From contig DASXAR010000048.1 of assembly GCA_036406595.1 (NCBI GenBank), positions 1 to 52,725 on the forward strand: DNA of 52,725 nucleotides, read 5' to 3'. Source of the stretch: VRUE01 sp036406595. GTDB taxonomy: Bacteria > Actinomycetota > Thermoleophilia > Solirubrobacterales > 70-9. Shown piece after piece: positions 1 through 8,398 of the stretch. The notes below the pieces were generated by a model, which saw only the letters and a list, made by a program, of their open reading frames with translations, made no database searches and was not told the DNA's origin. Made by a program: the position numbers and the translations under genes. Position 1 is the stretch's first letter; each line of letters begins with the position of its first letter.

Positions 1-712
1 CCTGCTGCTCTCCGCGCCTGCCGACAAGCAGCACGTCGCCGAGCTTCGCATCTTCAACCCCGACGGCTCGGAGGCCGAGCTCTCCGGCAACGGCGCCCGC
101 GAGGCGATCCTCTACCTGCGCCGCCAGGGCTGGACTGAGGAGGACCGCTTCGCGATCCGCACCGCCGCCGGCCCGATCGTGCCGACGATCACCGGCGATC
201 TGACCTGCTCGGTCGAGATGGGCAACGCCTCGACGGTCTCCAAGGACTTTCCCTCCGGGGGCGAGGATGGCAAGGGCACCCTGAGCGCCGGGGGCCGCGA
301 GTGGGACTTCCAGCATGTCTCGATCGGCAACCCTCAGTGCGCGATCGTCGTCGGCCCCGAGCTCGATGACCTCGACCTGGCCGAGGTCGGCCCGGAGATC
401 GAAGCCCACGAGCTGTTCCCGAACCGCACCAACGTCTCCTTCCTGTCGATCGACGGCGACCGGGTCAGGGCGCGGATCTTCGAGCGCGGGGTGGGGGAGA
501 CGCTCTCCTCCGGCACCGGGGCCAGCGGCGCCGCCGTCACCGCCTTCCTGCGCGGCTCCCCCAGCCCGATCGTGGTCGAGCTGGACGGCGGCGAGCTGGA
601 GGTCGAGATCGGCCCCGACCTGGCGGTGCGCCTGACCGGGTGGGCCGAGCCGGTCTACGCCGGCGAGCTCTCGTCCGAGCTGCTGGCGGCACTCGCCGAG
701 CTGGGCAAATAG
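1..712 (+). CDS. dapF: Diaminopimelate epimerase DapF, 5' end outside window, both catalytic Cys replaced by Ser
   Basis: DapF interconverts LL- and meso-diaminopimelate for lysine and peptidoglycan synthesis. The frame enters the window at position 2, so the N-terminal part is missing. Visible family landmarks are the first active-site loop NPDGSEAELSGNGAR, the middle motif IGNPQCAIVV and the second loop ERGVGETLSSGTGAS. In characterised DapF enzymes each loop carries one acid/base cysteine (CGNG and CGTG/CGSG). Here both positions are serine (codons tcc at 83-85 and tcc at 509-511). The rest of the fold looks intact and codon use matches the neighbours, so this does not look like decay. The adjacent dapL-type gene supports a role in the DAP pathway. 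Family assignment is firm; epimerase activity is uncertain. Confidence 0.9.
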   Translation, partial: LLLSAPADKQHVAELRIFNPDGSEAELSGNGAREAILYLRRQGWTEEDRFAIRTAAGPIVPTITGDLTCSVEMGNASTVSKDFPSGGEDGKGTLSAGGREWDFQHVSIGNPQCAIVVGPELDDLDLAEVGPEIEAHELFPNRTNVSFLSIDGDRVRARIFERGVGETLSSGTGASGAAVTAFLRGSPSPIVVELDGGELEVEIGPDLAVRLTGWAEPVYAGELSSELLAALAELGK

Positions 713-715
713 ATT
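710..715 (+). promoter_or_regulatory. Putative -10 box (TAGATT) for leaderless dapL
   Basis: TAGATT lies 9 nt before the ATG at 725 and overlaps the TAG stop codon of dapF. It fits the TANNNT plus 6-10 nt pattern seen before many starts in this window. Confidence 0.45.
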
Positions 716-724
716 TCCCGGCCC

Positions 725-1894
725 ATGGGGATCGCCGACCCGTCCAATCGCCTCGGGGCAATGCCCCCCTACATGTTCCAGGAGCTGGAGCGGCGGATCG
801 CCGAGAAGCGGGCCGCCGGGGTCGACGTGATCAGCCTCGGGATAGGGGACCCGGACGAACCGACCTACCCCCATATCGTCTCGGCGATGCAGGAGGCGGT
901 GGGCGACCCCGGCAACCAGAAGTACCCCAGCAACAGGGGCCGGGCCGAGTTCCGCCAGGCCTTCACCGAGTTCTACGCAGACCGCTTCGGGGTCGAGATC
1001 GACCCGGAGAGCGAGGTGATGCCGGCGATCGGCGCCAAGGAGTGCATCTACAACCTCTGCTTCGCCTTCCTCGACCCGGGCGGCGTCGCGCTCGCCTCCG
1101 ATCCCGGCTACCCCGTGTACACCGGCGGGCCGATCCTCGCCGGGGCGACTCCGGAAGTCCTGCCGCTTGTCCCCGAGCTGGGATTCGTCCCCGACCTCGG
1201 GGCGGTGTCCGCCGAGGCCGCGGCAAAGGCGCGGCTGATGTTCCTCAACTACCCCAACAATCCCACCGGTGCCATCGTCCCGGAGGGCTTCTTCGAGAAG
1301 GTCGTCTCCTTCGCCCACGAGCACGAGGTCCTCGTGGTTCACGACAACGCCTACTCCGAGACCACCTACGATGGCTACGTGGCGCCGAGCTTCCTGGCAA
1401 CGCCGGGCGCCAGGGAGGTCGGCGTCGAGGTCTTCTCGCTCTCCAAGGGCTACAACATGACCGGCTGGCGATGCGCGGCGATCCTCGGCAACGCCGACGC
1501 GGTCGAGACCTACTGGCGCTTGAAGACGAACGTCGACTCCGGCCTCTTCGAGGCGGTGCAGCTGGCCGGGGCAGCCGCGCTGCGCGGTCCCAGGGGCCCG
1601 GTTGAGCGGATGAACCAGACCTACGCGCGGCGCCGCGACCTGGTCGTGGGGGCGCTGCAGGAGATCGGCGTCGAGGTGCAGCCGCCGAGGGGGACGATCT
1701 ACGTCTGGGCGCCGGTCCCGGACGGCCACACCTCCACCTCCTTCGCCGAGCTGGTCCTCGAGGAGGCGGCGGTGATCGTCTCGCCGGGCTCTATGTACGG
1801 GCCGAGCGGCGAGGGCTTCTTCCGGATCTCGCTCACCACCCCCGACGAGCGCATCGAGGAGGCCGTCGAGCGGATGCGCGAGCACCTGCGCTAA
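725..1894 (+). CDS. dapL: LL-diaminopimelate aminotransferase-like PLP enzyme
   Basis: A 389-residue class I/II aminotransferase. DapL transfers an amino group from glutamate to tetrahydrodipicolinate to give LL-diaminopimelate in one step. The N-terminal segment ISLGIGDPDEPTYPHI and the PLP-lysine region SLSKGYNMTGWR (Lys241) match LL-DAP aminotransferases; the YNMTGWR string is typical of that group. NYPNNPTG is the conserved NPTG loop. It lies 12 nt after dapF, which supports the pathway. No Shine-Dalgarno sequence precedes the ATG, but a TAGATT box lies 9 nt upstream. A related aminotransferase with another substrate cannot be excluded. Its 3' end overlaps the convergent hydrolase gene by 4 nt. 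Confidence 0.82.
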   Translation: MGIADPSNRLGAMPPYMFQELERRIAEKRAAGVDVISLGIGDPDEPTYPHIVSAMQEAVGDPGNQKYPSNRGRAEFRQAFTEFYADRFGVEIDPESEVMPAIGAKECIYNLCFAFLDPGGVALASDPGYPVYTGGPILAGATPEVLPLVPELGFVPDLGAVSAEAAAKARLMFLNYPNNPTGAIVPEGFFEKVVSFAHEHEVLVVHDNAYSETTYDGYVAPSFLATPGAREVGVEVFSLSKGYNMTGWRCAAILGNADAVETYWRLKTNVDSGLFEAVQLAGAAALRGPRGPVERMNQTYARRRDLVVGALQEIGVEVQPPRGTIYVWAPVPDGHTSTSFAELVLEEAAVIVSPGSMYGPSGEGFFRISLTTPDERIEEAVERMREHLR

Positions 1895-2727
1895 GCGGCG
1901 TCTTTGCGCTTTTCCCAATAGCGATTGAGGCCGCGCCACTGGTACTCGGGAGGGACGCACTGGATCAGCTCGGCGGCAGCCTCCTCGCTCGAGGCGTGCT
2001 CCGCGACCAGGGCCCGGTGCCGCTCCTCGTATGAGCCCTCGTCGAGGTCACGGGCCAGGGCCGCCTCCTCGCGCAGGCGCTCGCGAACCTGTGCGAGATG
2101 CCGGGCCGGATCCTCGACGCCGCCGAAGTGGGTCAGACCCAGTCTCTGCGGCCGCCAGCCTTCGACGATCCCGATCGATTCCTCCCAGGTCTCGATGTCG
2201 ATGTCCGGCGGGGGGGTCGGCGGGACGATCAGGTCGGTGCCGGGGATGAGAACCGCGGCGACGTCGCCGACGAAGGCCGTGCCCGAGTCCTCGTGCAGGT
2301 AGGAGACATGGTGGGAGGCGTGTCCGGGCGTGTAGGCAACCCGCATGCCGAGGACGCTCTCGCCGCCGCTCAGAGGCGTCACGTTCGCCTTCGGGACGGG
2401 CACGATCTCCCCCCAGAGGCGTTCCATCTGGTCGCCGTATAGTCGCTCCGCGCTTGCCAGGAGCCGCGACGGGTCGACGAGATGGGGCGCGCCGCGCTCG
2501 TGAACGTAGACCTCGAGGTCGGGCCAGTGCCGGACCAGGGCGCCGGTGGCGGCCGCGTGGTCCAGGTGGATGTGGGTGAGGAGAATGGCGCGCGGCCTCT
2601 CGTCGCCGAGCTCGGCGAGCAGAGTCGGGAGGGAGGACTCCGGCCCGGGATCGACCAGCGCCTCGCCGACCTGCCAGCAGCCGATCACATGCGGCCGCCC
2701 GAGGTGCATCACGTCGATTGCGCGCAT
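1891..2727 (-). CDS. Metallo-beta-lactamase-fold hydrolase
   Basis: A 278-residue MBL-fold protein, probably binding two metal ions. The signature THIHLDHAAATG gives His52, His54, Asp56 and His57. A later His cluster (GHASHHVSYL) and FVGDVAA supply the further usual ligands. The substrate is not predictable; glyoxalase II-like thioesterases and lactonases share this layout. I chose the ATG at 2727 because upstream codons of the longer frame are arginine-rich shadow sequence and this start is 10 nt after the stop of the NAD-epimerase gene, with which it should be cotranscribed. Confidence 0.8.
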   Translation of the reverse strand: MRAIDVMHLGRPHVIGCWQVGEALVDPGPESSLPTLLAELGDERPRAILLTHIHLDHAAATGALVRHWPDLEVYVHERGAPHLVDPSRLLASAERLYGDQMERLWGEIVPVPKANVTPLSGGESVLGMRVAYTPGHASHHVSYLHEDSGTAFVGDVAAVLIPGTDLIVPPTPPPDIDIETWEESIGIVEGWRPQRLGLTHFGGVEDPARHLAQVRERLREEAALARDLDEGSYEERHRALVAEHASSEEAAAELIQCVPPEYQWRGLNRYWEKRKDAA

Positions 2728-2737
2728 CGGGCTTCGC

Positions 2738-3730
2738 TCAGGCGGCGGTCTTGATCTTGCCTTCGGCCTCCAGCGTCTGCCGAAGGCCCTCCTCCATGCC
2801 ACGCGGCGTGTAGCCGAGCTCGCGGCTCGCCTTCTCATGGCTGGCCCAGAAGGTGACGTCGTCCGCCGAGGAGATCAGCTCACGTAGGTTCGGCGGCTGG
2901 CCCATCAGCCTGCCGACCAGGGGGCCGACGGGAGTGAGCGCCTTGAGCAGCGGGACGGGAACGGCATGCTTAGGGGCCTTGCGGCCGCTGATCCCGGCGA
3001 CGATCTCGATCGCGTCCCGGACCGTGGTGACCGGTCCGCTGATCACGTAGGTCTCGCCGATCTTGCCCTTGTCGAGGGCGAGCAGGATGCCGCCCGCGAC
3101 ATCCTCGACGTGGGAGAGGCAGATTCCCAGCTCGGGGAATGGCAGCAGCGGCATCCGCCCGGAGAGGAACTGGTCGAGCAGGACCCCGATCGAGGAGGTG
3201 TCGCCGGGCCCGTACACGCCGCCGGGCTGGACGATGATCGCCGGCAGGTCGCGCTCGGCGATCATCCGCCTCGCGATCCGATGGGCCTCCAGCTTGGTCT
3301 CCTCGTAGTAGGAGGTGAATTCCTTTCCGGGGTGTTCGTAGCTCTCGTCGACCACCCTGTGGTGGGTGTTGCCGAAGACCCCGACCGTCGAGACGTGGAC
3401 GAGCCTCGGCACCTTTGCCTCGAGCGCGGCCTCGAAGACCCTTTCCGCTCCGGCCACGTTCGCCTCCCACATCGCGGGGCGCTGCGAGTCGGGGATTCCC
3501 ACCTCGTACAGGGCCGCGGCATGCACGACCGCGCCGCAGTCCTCCATCCCGTGCCTGATCGCCTCGGTGTCACCCAGGTCGCCGGAGACGATCTCGCAAG
3601 CCTGCTCGACCAAGCGGGCGCCCTTCTCGGGATCGCGAACCAGGCAGCGGACGTCGTCGCCGCGAGCACGGAGCTGGCGAACGACCTCTCCTCCGATGAA
3701 TCCGGTGCCTCCGGTGACGAATACCCGCAC
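2738..3730 (-). CDS. NAD(P)-dependent epimerase/dehydratase (extended SDR)
   Basis: A 330-residue extended short-chain dehydrogenase/reductase resembling dihydroflavonol-reductase-like and sugar epimerase families. It shows the N-terminal nucleotide-binding motif VTGGTGFIG, a candidate catalytic Ser in HVSTVGVFG (Ser114), and the YxxxK pair Tyr142/Lys146 in YYEETK. The natural substrate is unknown. It is the first gene of a two-gene unit with the MBL hydrolase. The GTG start at 3730 is supported by TAGGCT 6 nt upstream. It is divergent from hflX, with both promoters packed into 45 nt. Confidence 0.85.
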   Translation of the reverse strand: MRVFVTGGTGFIGGEVVRQLRARGDDVRCLVRDPEKGARLVEQACEIVSGDLGDTEAIRHGMEDCGAVVHAAALYEVGIPDSQRPAMWEANVAGAERVFEAALEAKVPRLVHVSTVGVFGNTHHRVVDESYEHPGKEFTSYYEETKLEAHRIARRMIAERDLPAIIVQPGGVYGPGDTSSIGVLLDQFLSGRMPLLPFPELGICLSHVEDVAGGILLALDKGKIGETYVISGPVTTVRDAIEIVAGISGRKAPKHAVPVPLLKALTPVGPLVGRLMGQPPNLRELISSADDVTFWASHEKASRELGYTPRGMEEGLRQTLEAEGKIKTAA

Positions 3731-3736
3731 CCCGCA

Positions 3737-3742
3737 AGCCTA
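3737..3742 (-). promoter_or_regulatory. Putative -10 box (TAGGCT), leaderless NAD-epimerase unit
   Basis: TAGGCT on the minus strand lies 6 nt before the GTG at 3730, which places transcription start on or next to the start codon. Confidence 0.6.
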
Positions 3743-3761
3743 TCCCGGCCCGGCCGCTATC

Positions 3762-3767
3762 TACAAT
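3762..3767 (+). promoter_or_regulatory. Putative -10 box (TACAAT), leaderless hflX
   Basis: TACAAT lies 8 nt before the GTG at 3776, in the short divergent spacer shared with the NAD-epimerase gene. Confidence 0.65.
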
Positions 3768-3775
3768 CGGGGTGA

Positions 3776-5092
3776 GTGAATAGATCCAGGAACGGGCGCG
3801 CCAAGGAGACTCGTTATGCCGCCAATGGCGTCGGTGTCGAAAATCCCCGCGCCCGCCAGCGCGCACTCGCGATCGGGATTGCCGACGGGCGAGAGAACGG
3901 CGACACCCTCGCCGAGCTGAAGGAGCTGCTGCGGACCGCCGGCGTCGCGACCGCCGGCGAGGCCGTGCAGCAGCGGGCAGCGCCGGACCCGGACCGCTAC
4001 CTGGGCAGCGGCAAGCTGGCTGAGGTGAGGGAGCAGATCGCCGCCTGCGACGCGAACCTGGTGGCGTGCGACGACGAGCTCGCCCCGCGCCAGGAGCGCA
4101 ACCTGGAGGCCGCGCTGGGGGTGCCGGTGATCGACCGCACCGCGGTGATCCTCGACATATTCGCCGACCACGCCCACACCGCCGAGGGAAAGCTGCAGGT
4201 CGAGCTGGCCCAGCTCGAGTACAACCTGGCCCGGATGCGGGGCCTGTGGACCCACCTCGAGCGGCTCGGAGGTGGGATCGGCACGCGTGGCCCGGGGGAG
4301 AGCCAGATCGAGACCGACCGCCGGCTCGCGCGAGATCGCATCGCCGCCCTGCGCCGCCGCCTCTCCAATCTCGAGCGCAACCGGAGCGTGATGAGGGCCC
4401 GCCGCGAGAGCGCCTCACTGCCTCAGGTGGCCCTTGCCGGCTACACCAACGCCGGCAAGTCGACGCTTCTGAACGCCTTGACCGGAAAGCGCGACGTCGG
4501 GGTCGGCGACCGCCTCTTCCACACCCTTGACCCGACGACCCGAAGCGTTGCCCTCTCGGGGCGCGGGTTCCTCTTCACCGACACCGTCGGCTTCATCGAG
4601 AAGCTCCCCCATCAGCTGGTCGAGGCCTTCAAGGCGACGCTCGAGGAGACGGTGCTCGCCGACCTGATCCTGCAGGTTGTCGATGCCGCCGCTCCCGAGG
4701 AGCGGCGCCTCGCCGACCTCTCGGCGTCCGAAGCGGTGCTCGAGGAGATCGGCGCCGGTGCCAAGCCGCGCCTGCTGGTGCTCAACAAGGCTGACCTTCT
4801 CGATGCCGAGGAGCGCAGCGAGGCGCTGCTCCGGCATCCCGATGCCGTGCTCGTCTCCGCCCTCACCGGGGAGGGCATCGACGATCTGCGCGACCGCACC
4901 GAGGCCGCCTTCGCGGACACCCTGGCCGAGGTCGAGCTGCTGGTCCCCTACAGCGAGGGGAACCGCCTCCACGAGCTGCACGAGGTCGCCGGCGACCTCG
5001 TTCGCACCGAGCGGGGCGACGGCGTCCTGGTGCGGGCCCGGGTCCCGATCGCGGAGCTGCACCGCTTCGACGACCTCAGCGCCGTCGAGTGA
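3776..5092 (+). CDS. hflX: Ribosome-associated GTPase HflX
   Basis: A 438-residue HflX-family GTPase, known to bind and split stalled ribosomes after stress. The N-terminal HflX domain spans about residues 30-170, followed by the family signature TRGPGESQIETDRR and a helical linker. The G domain begins at about residue 222 with the P-loop GYTNAGKST, then DTVGFIEKLPH (G3) and NKAD (G4). Length is typical. The GTG start at 3776 is supported by TACAAT 8 nt upstream; there is no Shine-Dalgarno sequence. dut follows 25 nt later with its own promoter-like box. Confidence 0.95.
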   Translation: MNRSRNGRAKETRYAANGVGVENPRARQRALAIGIADGRENGDTLAELKELLRTAGVATAGEAVQQRAAPDPDRYLGSGKLAEVREQIAACDANLVACDDELAPRQERNLEAALGVPVIDRTAVILDIFADHAHTAEGKLQVELAQLEYNLARMRGLWTHLERLGGGIGTRGPGESQIETDRRLARDRIAALRRRLSNLERNRSVMRARRESASLPQVALAGYTNAGKSTLLNALTGKRDVGVGDRLFHTLDPTTRSVALSGRGFLFTDTVGFIEKLPHQLVEAFKATLEETVLADLILQVVDAAAPEERRLADLSASEAVLEEIGAGAKPRLLVLNKADLLDAEERSEALLRHPDAVLVSALTGEGIDDLRDRTEAAFADTLAEVELLVPYSEGNRLHELHEVAGDLVRTERGDGVLVRARVPIAELHRFDDLSAVE

Positions 5093-5103
5093 GCGGGACC
5101 ATC

Positions 5104-5109
5104 TAGGGT
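5104..5109 (+). promoter_or_regulatory. Putative -10 box (TAGGGT), leaderless dut
   Basis: TAGGGT lies 8 nt before the ATG at 5118. The surrounding string ATCTAG recurs before the cyclophilin, PRC-barrel and nadE genes. Confidence 0.65.
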
Positions 5110-5117
5110 TCTGGCCG

Positions 5118-5549
5118 ATGCAGCTGCCGGTCCTGAAGCTCCACGATGATGCCGTGCTGCCGTCGCGGGCGCATGACGGCGACGCGGGACTCGACCTATA
5201 CGCATGCGAGGCGGCCCACATCGGCCCGGGTGAGCGTTGGAGCGTCGGCACCGGGATCGCGATGGAGATACCGGACGGCCACGCCGGCCTGGTCCTGCCG
5301 CGCTCGGGCTTGGCGCGGGAGCACGGGATCGCGCTCGTCAACAGCCCCGGCCTGATCGACTGCGGCTACCGCGGCGAAGTCCGGATCCTCCTCCTCAACA
5401 CCGACCCGGCCGAGATCTTCCGCATCGAGTCCGGCGATCGCATCGCGCAGCTGCTGATCGTCCCGGTCGCGCTCGCCGAGCCGCTCGCCAGCGAGACCCT
5501 CAGCGAGTCCGCACGCGGCGACGGTGGATTCGGCTCGAGCGGTCGCTGA
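5118..5549 (+). CDS. dut: dUTP diphosphatase
   Basis: A 143-residue trimeric-type dUTPase that hydrolyses dUTP to dUMP and diphosphate, keeping uracil out of DNA. The conserved motifs appear in order: DGDAGLDL (1), PRSGLA (2), GLIDCGYRGEV (3), RIAQLL (4) and the C-terminal glycine-rich RGDGGFGSSGR (5), so the full active site is present. The ATG at 5118 is chosen by homology and by TAGGGT 8 nt upstream. The last 50 nt overlap the 3' end of the convergent RTX gene. Confidence 0.96.
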   Translation: MQLPVLKLHDDAVLPSRAHDGDAGLDLYACEAAHIGPGERWSVGTGIAMEIPDGHAGLVLPRSGLAREHGIALVNSPGLIDCGYRGEVRILLLNTDPAEIFRIESGDRIAQLLIVPVALAEPLASETLSESARGDGGFGSSGR

Positions 5550-7626
5550 TGCGGAGGACCCTGAAGGGGTAGAGGGCGGGGGAGGGGTCGCGGTTCCCCG
5601 CGGCGTCGATCGCGAAGACGGCGAAGACGTGGCGGCCGGCCGCGAGTTGGTAGGCCCGGGGGGAGGTGCACGGCGTGTACCGCCTGCGATCGATCCGGCA
5701 GCGGAAGCGGGCGCCCGGCTCGCTTTTGAAGGCGAAGACGACGTGGCGGCGCGCCCGGCGGGTCCTGAGCAGCTTGCGCGGGTGGCGGGACAGGCCGGTG
5801 CGGGGCGGCTTTCTGTCGATCGGCGGGTTCAGCCTGGGCTCTGGAGGTGGGGGAGGGGGCGATTCGGGCGCCGGCGGGGTGTCGGGGGGACGGAAGCTAT
5901 TCGGGTCGCGCTCGTGGATCGCCTCGCATTCCACCGGCACCGCATCGCCGAATTCGGGGTGGTCGACCTGGGCAGTGTCGAACCCGGGCCCGCAGTCGAT
6001 CAGCGGGTCGGCGTCACCGGAGTTGGCGAGGATCGAGTCGTCTCCTGCCGCAGCGCGGTAGGAATCGGGCCCGAGCCTGCCGAGAAGCTGGTTGGGGCCT
6101 GCGTCTCCGGTCAGGTCGTCGCCCAGGTTGGTGCCCTCGATGTCCTCCAGCCCCTGCAGAGAGGTGAGGGTGCCGCTGCCGCAGCTGGGCGCTCCGCCCG
6201 CACCGATCAGGCCCGCGCTCTGCGATCCGAGGTCGAGCGCGACCGGCGAGTCGAAGTTCGCCCAGTTGGCGTTGTCGCGGTCCGCGCCGCCGTCGAGCAG
6301 GTCTCCCTCGCAGACCGAGTCGGAGATGAAGAGGTCCTCGCCGCCGCCCGCATGGAGGACGTCGGCCCCCTCGTTGTTCGGCACCGCGTCGTCGCCTCCA
6401 CCGGCATCGACCAGGTCATTCCCCGGGCCGTCCACGAGGGCGTCTTCGGTTGCGCCCGCGGAGATGTCGTCGGCGCCCGCCCCGCCCAGGCCCACGACCG
6501 AAGTGCTCGCCGGAAAGCCATCGGCGGTGAGGGTGTCGTCTCCGCCCAGTCCGGCGAGGAGGACCGTGTCCGGAGGCGCCGGGAGGGGACAGACGACCCG
6601 GCCTTCGGAGGGTGGTTCGCAACCTTCGGCGGCGTTCGGATCCGTGTCGAACGAGCCGCTTGAGCCGGCGAGGAGCTCGAAGCTGACCTTCGGGGGAGCG
6701 TCGGAGTAGGTGGCGGCGACGCGGTCGCCGGCGTCGCTTCCCGTCAGGTAGACCGCCGGCGGTCCGACGCCCGGTGCCATCTGGCCGACCGCGATCGAGG
6801 AGGGATCGCGCGGTTCGACCTCCTTGGCGCCGGTCTCGCAGTCGACGGTCGCCGTGGGGCCGCCTTCGCAGCTATCGCCCTCGGCACCGCCGTGAATCTG
6901 GTCGGCGCCGCCTTCGCCGATGATCACGTCCGCGCCGCCGCCCCCGTAGATCTGCTCGGCGTTGGAGCTGCCGACGATGAAGTCGGGGAAGGGGGTGCCG
7001 ATGATTCGCTCGAAGCTCGTGCCTTCGAGTTCGAGGTCGACTCCTCCGCCCGCCGGGGCGAGACCGTCGTTGGCGAAGCCGGTGGAGGATGCTTCTTCGT
7101 CGAAGAGGTCGATGTAGACCCCGCGACCCTCGGCTTCGCCGGGAAAGCCTTCGTAGTCGAACAGCGACCCCTGGTTCGGGAAGCCCGGGGTGACGCCGGT
7201 CGCGTAGCTGAGCGTGTCGGTGCCGCCGCCGGTGTCGAAGATCGCGTCGATGGTCGCGTCTCCGCGCACGAAGTCGTCGCCCGCTTCGCCGTCGAGTGAG
7301 TCGGCACCGAAGCCGCCCGAGAGGAGGTCATCGCCGGGGCCACCCCGCGGCCGGTCGTCACCGATGCCGCCGTAGAGGCGGTCGTTGCCCGGGCCACCGT
7401 ACAGCCTGTCGTTACCCCTGCCGCCGAAGATCGTGTCGTTGCCGCCTTCGCCGAAGACAGTGGTCACGGACCGCGGGGCGCGAATCGTGTCGTCGCAGGG
7501 CGTTCCTTCGATCGTTTCCCCGACGATCTGCGGCCCTTCGGAGCAGCTTGGAGTCCCCCAGGCCGTGGCCGGGGTCGCCGCCAGCAGTAGCAGGACGACA
7601 ATCGGTCCAATCAAGGAGCTGCGCAT
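5500..7626 (-). CDS. Exported protein with RTX-type calcium-binding repeats and a Cys-containing C-terminal module
   Basis: A 708-residue exported protein. Residues 1-22 form a signal peptide ending ATPATAW. RTX-like nonapeptides (GGxGNDxxxG) run from about 59 to 122, with further blocks near 215-250, 355-430 and 500-530; these normally bind calcium and fold outside the cell. A proline-rich linker near 600 leads to a C-terminal module with FRCRIDRRRYTPCTSP, a C-x9-C-x-SP pattern shared with the cupredoxin/FN3 protein at 47175-48827. The basic tail overlaps dut by 50 nt. A TAGAGG box 6 nt before the ATG is an imperfect match to the local promoter pattern. Function unknown; probably surface or secreted. 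Confidence 0.85.
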   Translation of the reverse strand: MRSSLIGPIVVLLLLAATPATAWGTPSCSEGPQIVGETIEGTPCDDTIRAPRSVTTVFGEGGNDTIFGGRGNDRLYGGPGNDRLYGGIGDDRPRGGPGDDLLSGGFGADSLDGEAGDDFVRGDATIDAIFDTGGGTDTLSYATGVTPGFPNQGSLFDYEGFPGEAEGRGVYIDLFDEEASSTGFANDGLAPAGGGVDLELEGTSFERIIGTPFPDFIVGSSNAEQIYGGGGADVIIGEGGADQIHGGAEGDSCEGGPTATVDCETGAKEVEPRDPSSIAVGQMAPGVGPPAVYLTGSDAGDRVAATYSDAPPKVSFELLAGSSGSFDTDPNAAEGCEPPSEGRVVCPLPAPPDTVLLAGLGGDDTLTADGFPASTSVVGLGGAGADDISAGATEDALVDGPGNDLVDAGGGDDAVPNNEGADVLHAGGGEDLFISDSVCEGDLLDGGADRDNANWANFDSPVALDLGSQSAGLIGAGGAPSCGSGTLTSLQGLEDIEGTNLGDDLTGDAGPNQLLGRLGPDSYRAAAGDDSILANSGDADPLIDCGPGFDTAQVDHPEFGDAVPVECEAIHERDPNSFRPPDTPPAPESPPPPPPEPRLNPPIDRKPPRTGLSRHPRKLLRTRRARRHVVFAFKSEPGARFRCRIDRRRYTPCTSPRAYQLAAGRHVFAVFAIDAAGNRDPSPALYPFRVLRISDRSSRIHRRRVRTR

Positions 7627-7660
7627 CCTCGACCTCTACCCGGTCCTGACCCGAAGCGCC

Positions 7661-8398
7661 TCAGCCGCCCAGGGCGACCGCCCTGGCGGTGCTCTCGGCG
7701 GCGAGCTCCAGCGAGTCGTCGAGGGGCTCGAGCGCGACCGGCCCGCCGTATCTCCGCTCAAGGGCGAGACCGATCAGATGGTCGGCGAGCCAGGCGTTCT
7801 TCGGTAGCAGAGGACCGTGCAGGTAGGTGCCGATCATGTTGAGGCGCCGAACCCCCTCGAGACCGTCTTCGCCGTTGTTGCCGAAACCCCTGACGACGCG
7901 GCCGAAGGCCTCAGCCCCAGGCCCGAGGTGGGTGCGGCCGCCGTGGTTCTCGAAGCCGGAGACCGTCCTCGGGCCGTCGCCGAGCTCGACCTCGATCGCG
8001 ACGTTGCCGATCAGGCGCGGGCCTGAGGCGCGGACGGTCTCGAGGTCTGCGATGCCGAGGCCGGGCAGCCGCTCCTCGCCCATCTGGTAGCTGTGGCCGA
8101 GCAATTGGTAGCCGCCGCAGACGGCGAGGAGCACCCGGCCGTCGTCGACTGCCGCCGCGAGCGGCTCGCGCTTGGTCTCGACCATGTCCGCGGCGACCAT
8201 CTTCTGGTCGCGATCCTGGCCGCCGCCGAGATAGAGGACGTCGTGCCCCTCCGGGTCGAAGCCCTCGCCCGGCCCGGCGCTCGAGAGCTCGAAGCCGATC
8301 CCCCGCCACTCGCAGCGCCGCTGCAGGAAGATGATGTTGCCGCGGTCGGCGTAGATGTTCATCTGCTCCGGGTACAGCGCCAGCACGCGAAGATCCAT
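7661..8398 (-). CDS. gatD: Lipid II isoglutaminyl synthase, glutaminase subunit GatD
   Basis: A 245-residue class I glutamine amidotransferase. GatD releases ammonia from glutamine and MurT uses it to amidate D-isoglutamate of lipid II. The nucleophile is Cys94 in LLAVCGGYQLLG, the same number as in staphylococcal GatD, and the partner His lies in GTYLHGPLLPKN. NIIFLQRRC near the start is typical of the CobB/CobQ-like group. The ATG at 8398 overlaps the TGA of the upstream methyltransferase by one base, indicating translational coupling. It is the last gene of the dagK-murT-methyltransferase operon. Confidence 0.9.
   Translation of the reverse strand: MDLRVLALYPEQMNIYADRGNIIFLQRRCEWRGIGFELSSAGPGEGFDPEGHDVLYLGGGQDRDQKMVAADMVETKREPLAAAVDDGRVLLAVCGGYQLLGHSYQMGEERLPGLGIADLETVRASGPRLIGNVAIEVELGDGPRTVSGFENHGGRTHLGPGAEAFGRVVRGFGNNGEDGLEGVRRLNMIGTYLHGPLLPKNAWLADHLIGLALERRYGGPVALEPLDDSLELAAESTARAVALGG

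Noticed and set aside
5500..5549. Frameshift or misassembly at the RTX/dut 50-nt overlap
   Set aside because: Both frames are clean and dut motif 5 lies within the overlap; a tail-to-tail overlap is the simpler reading.
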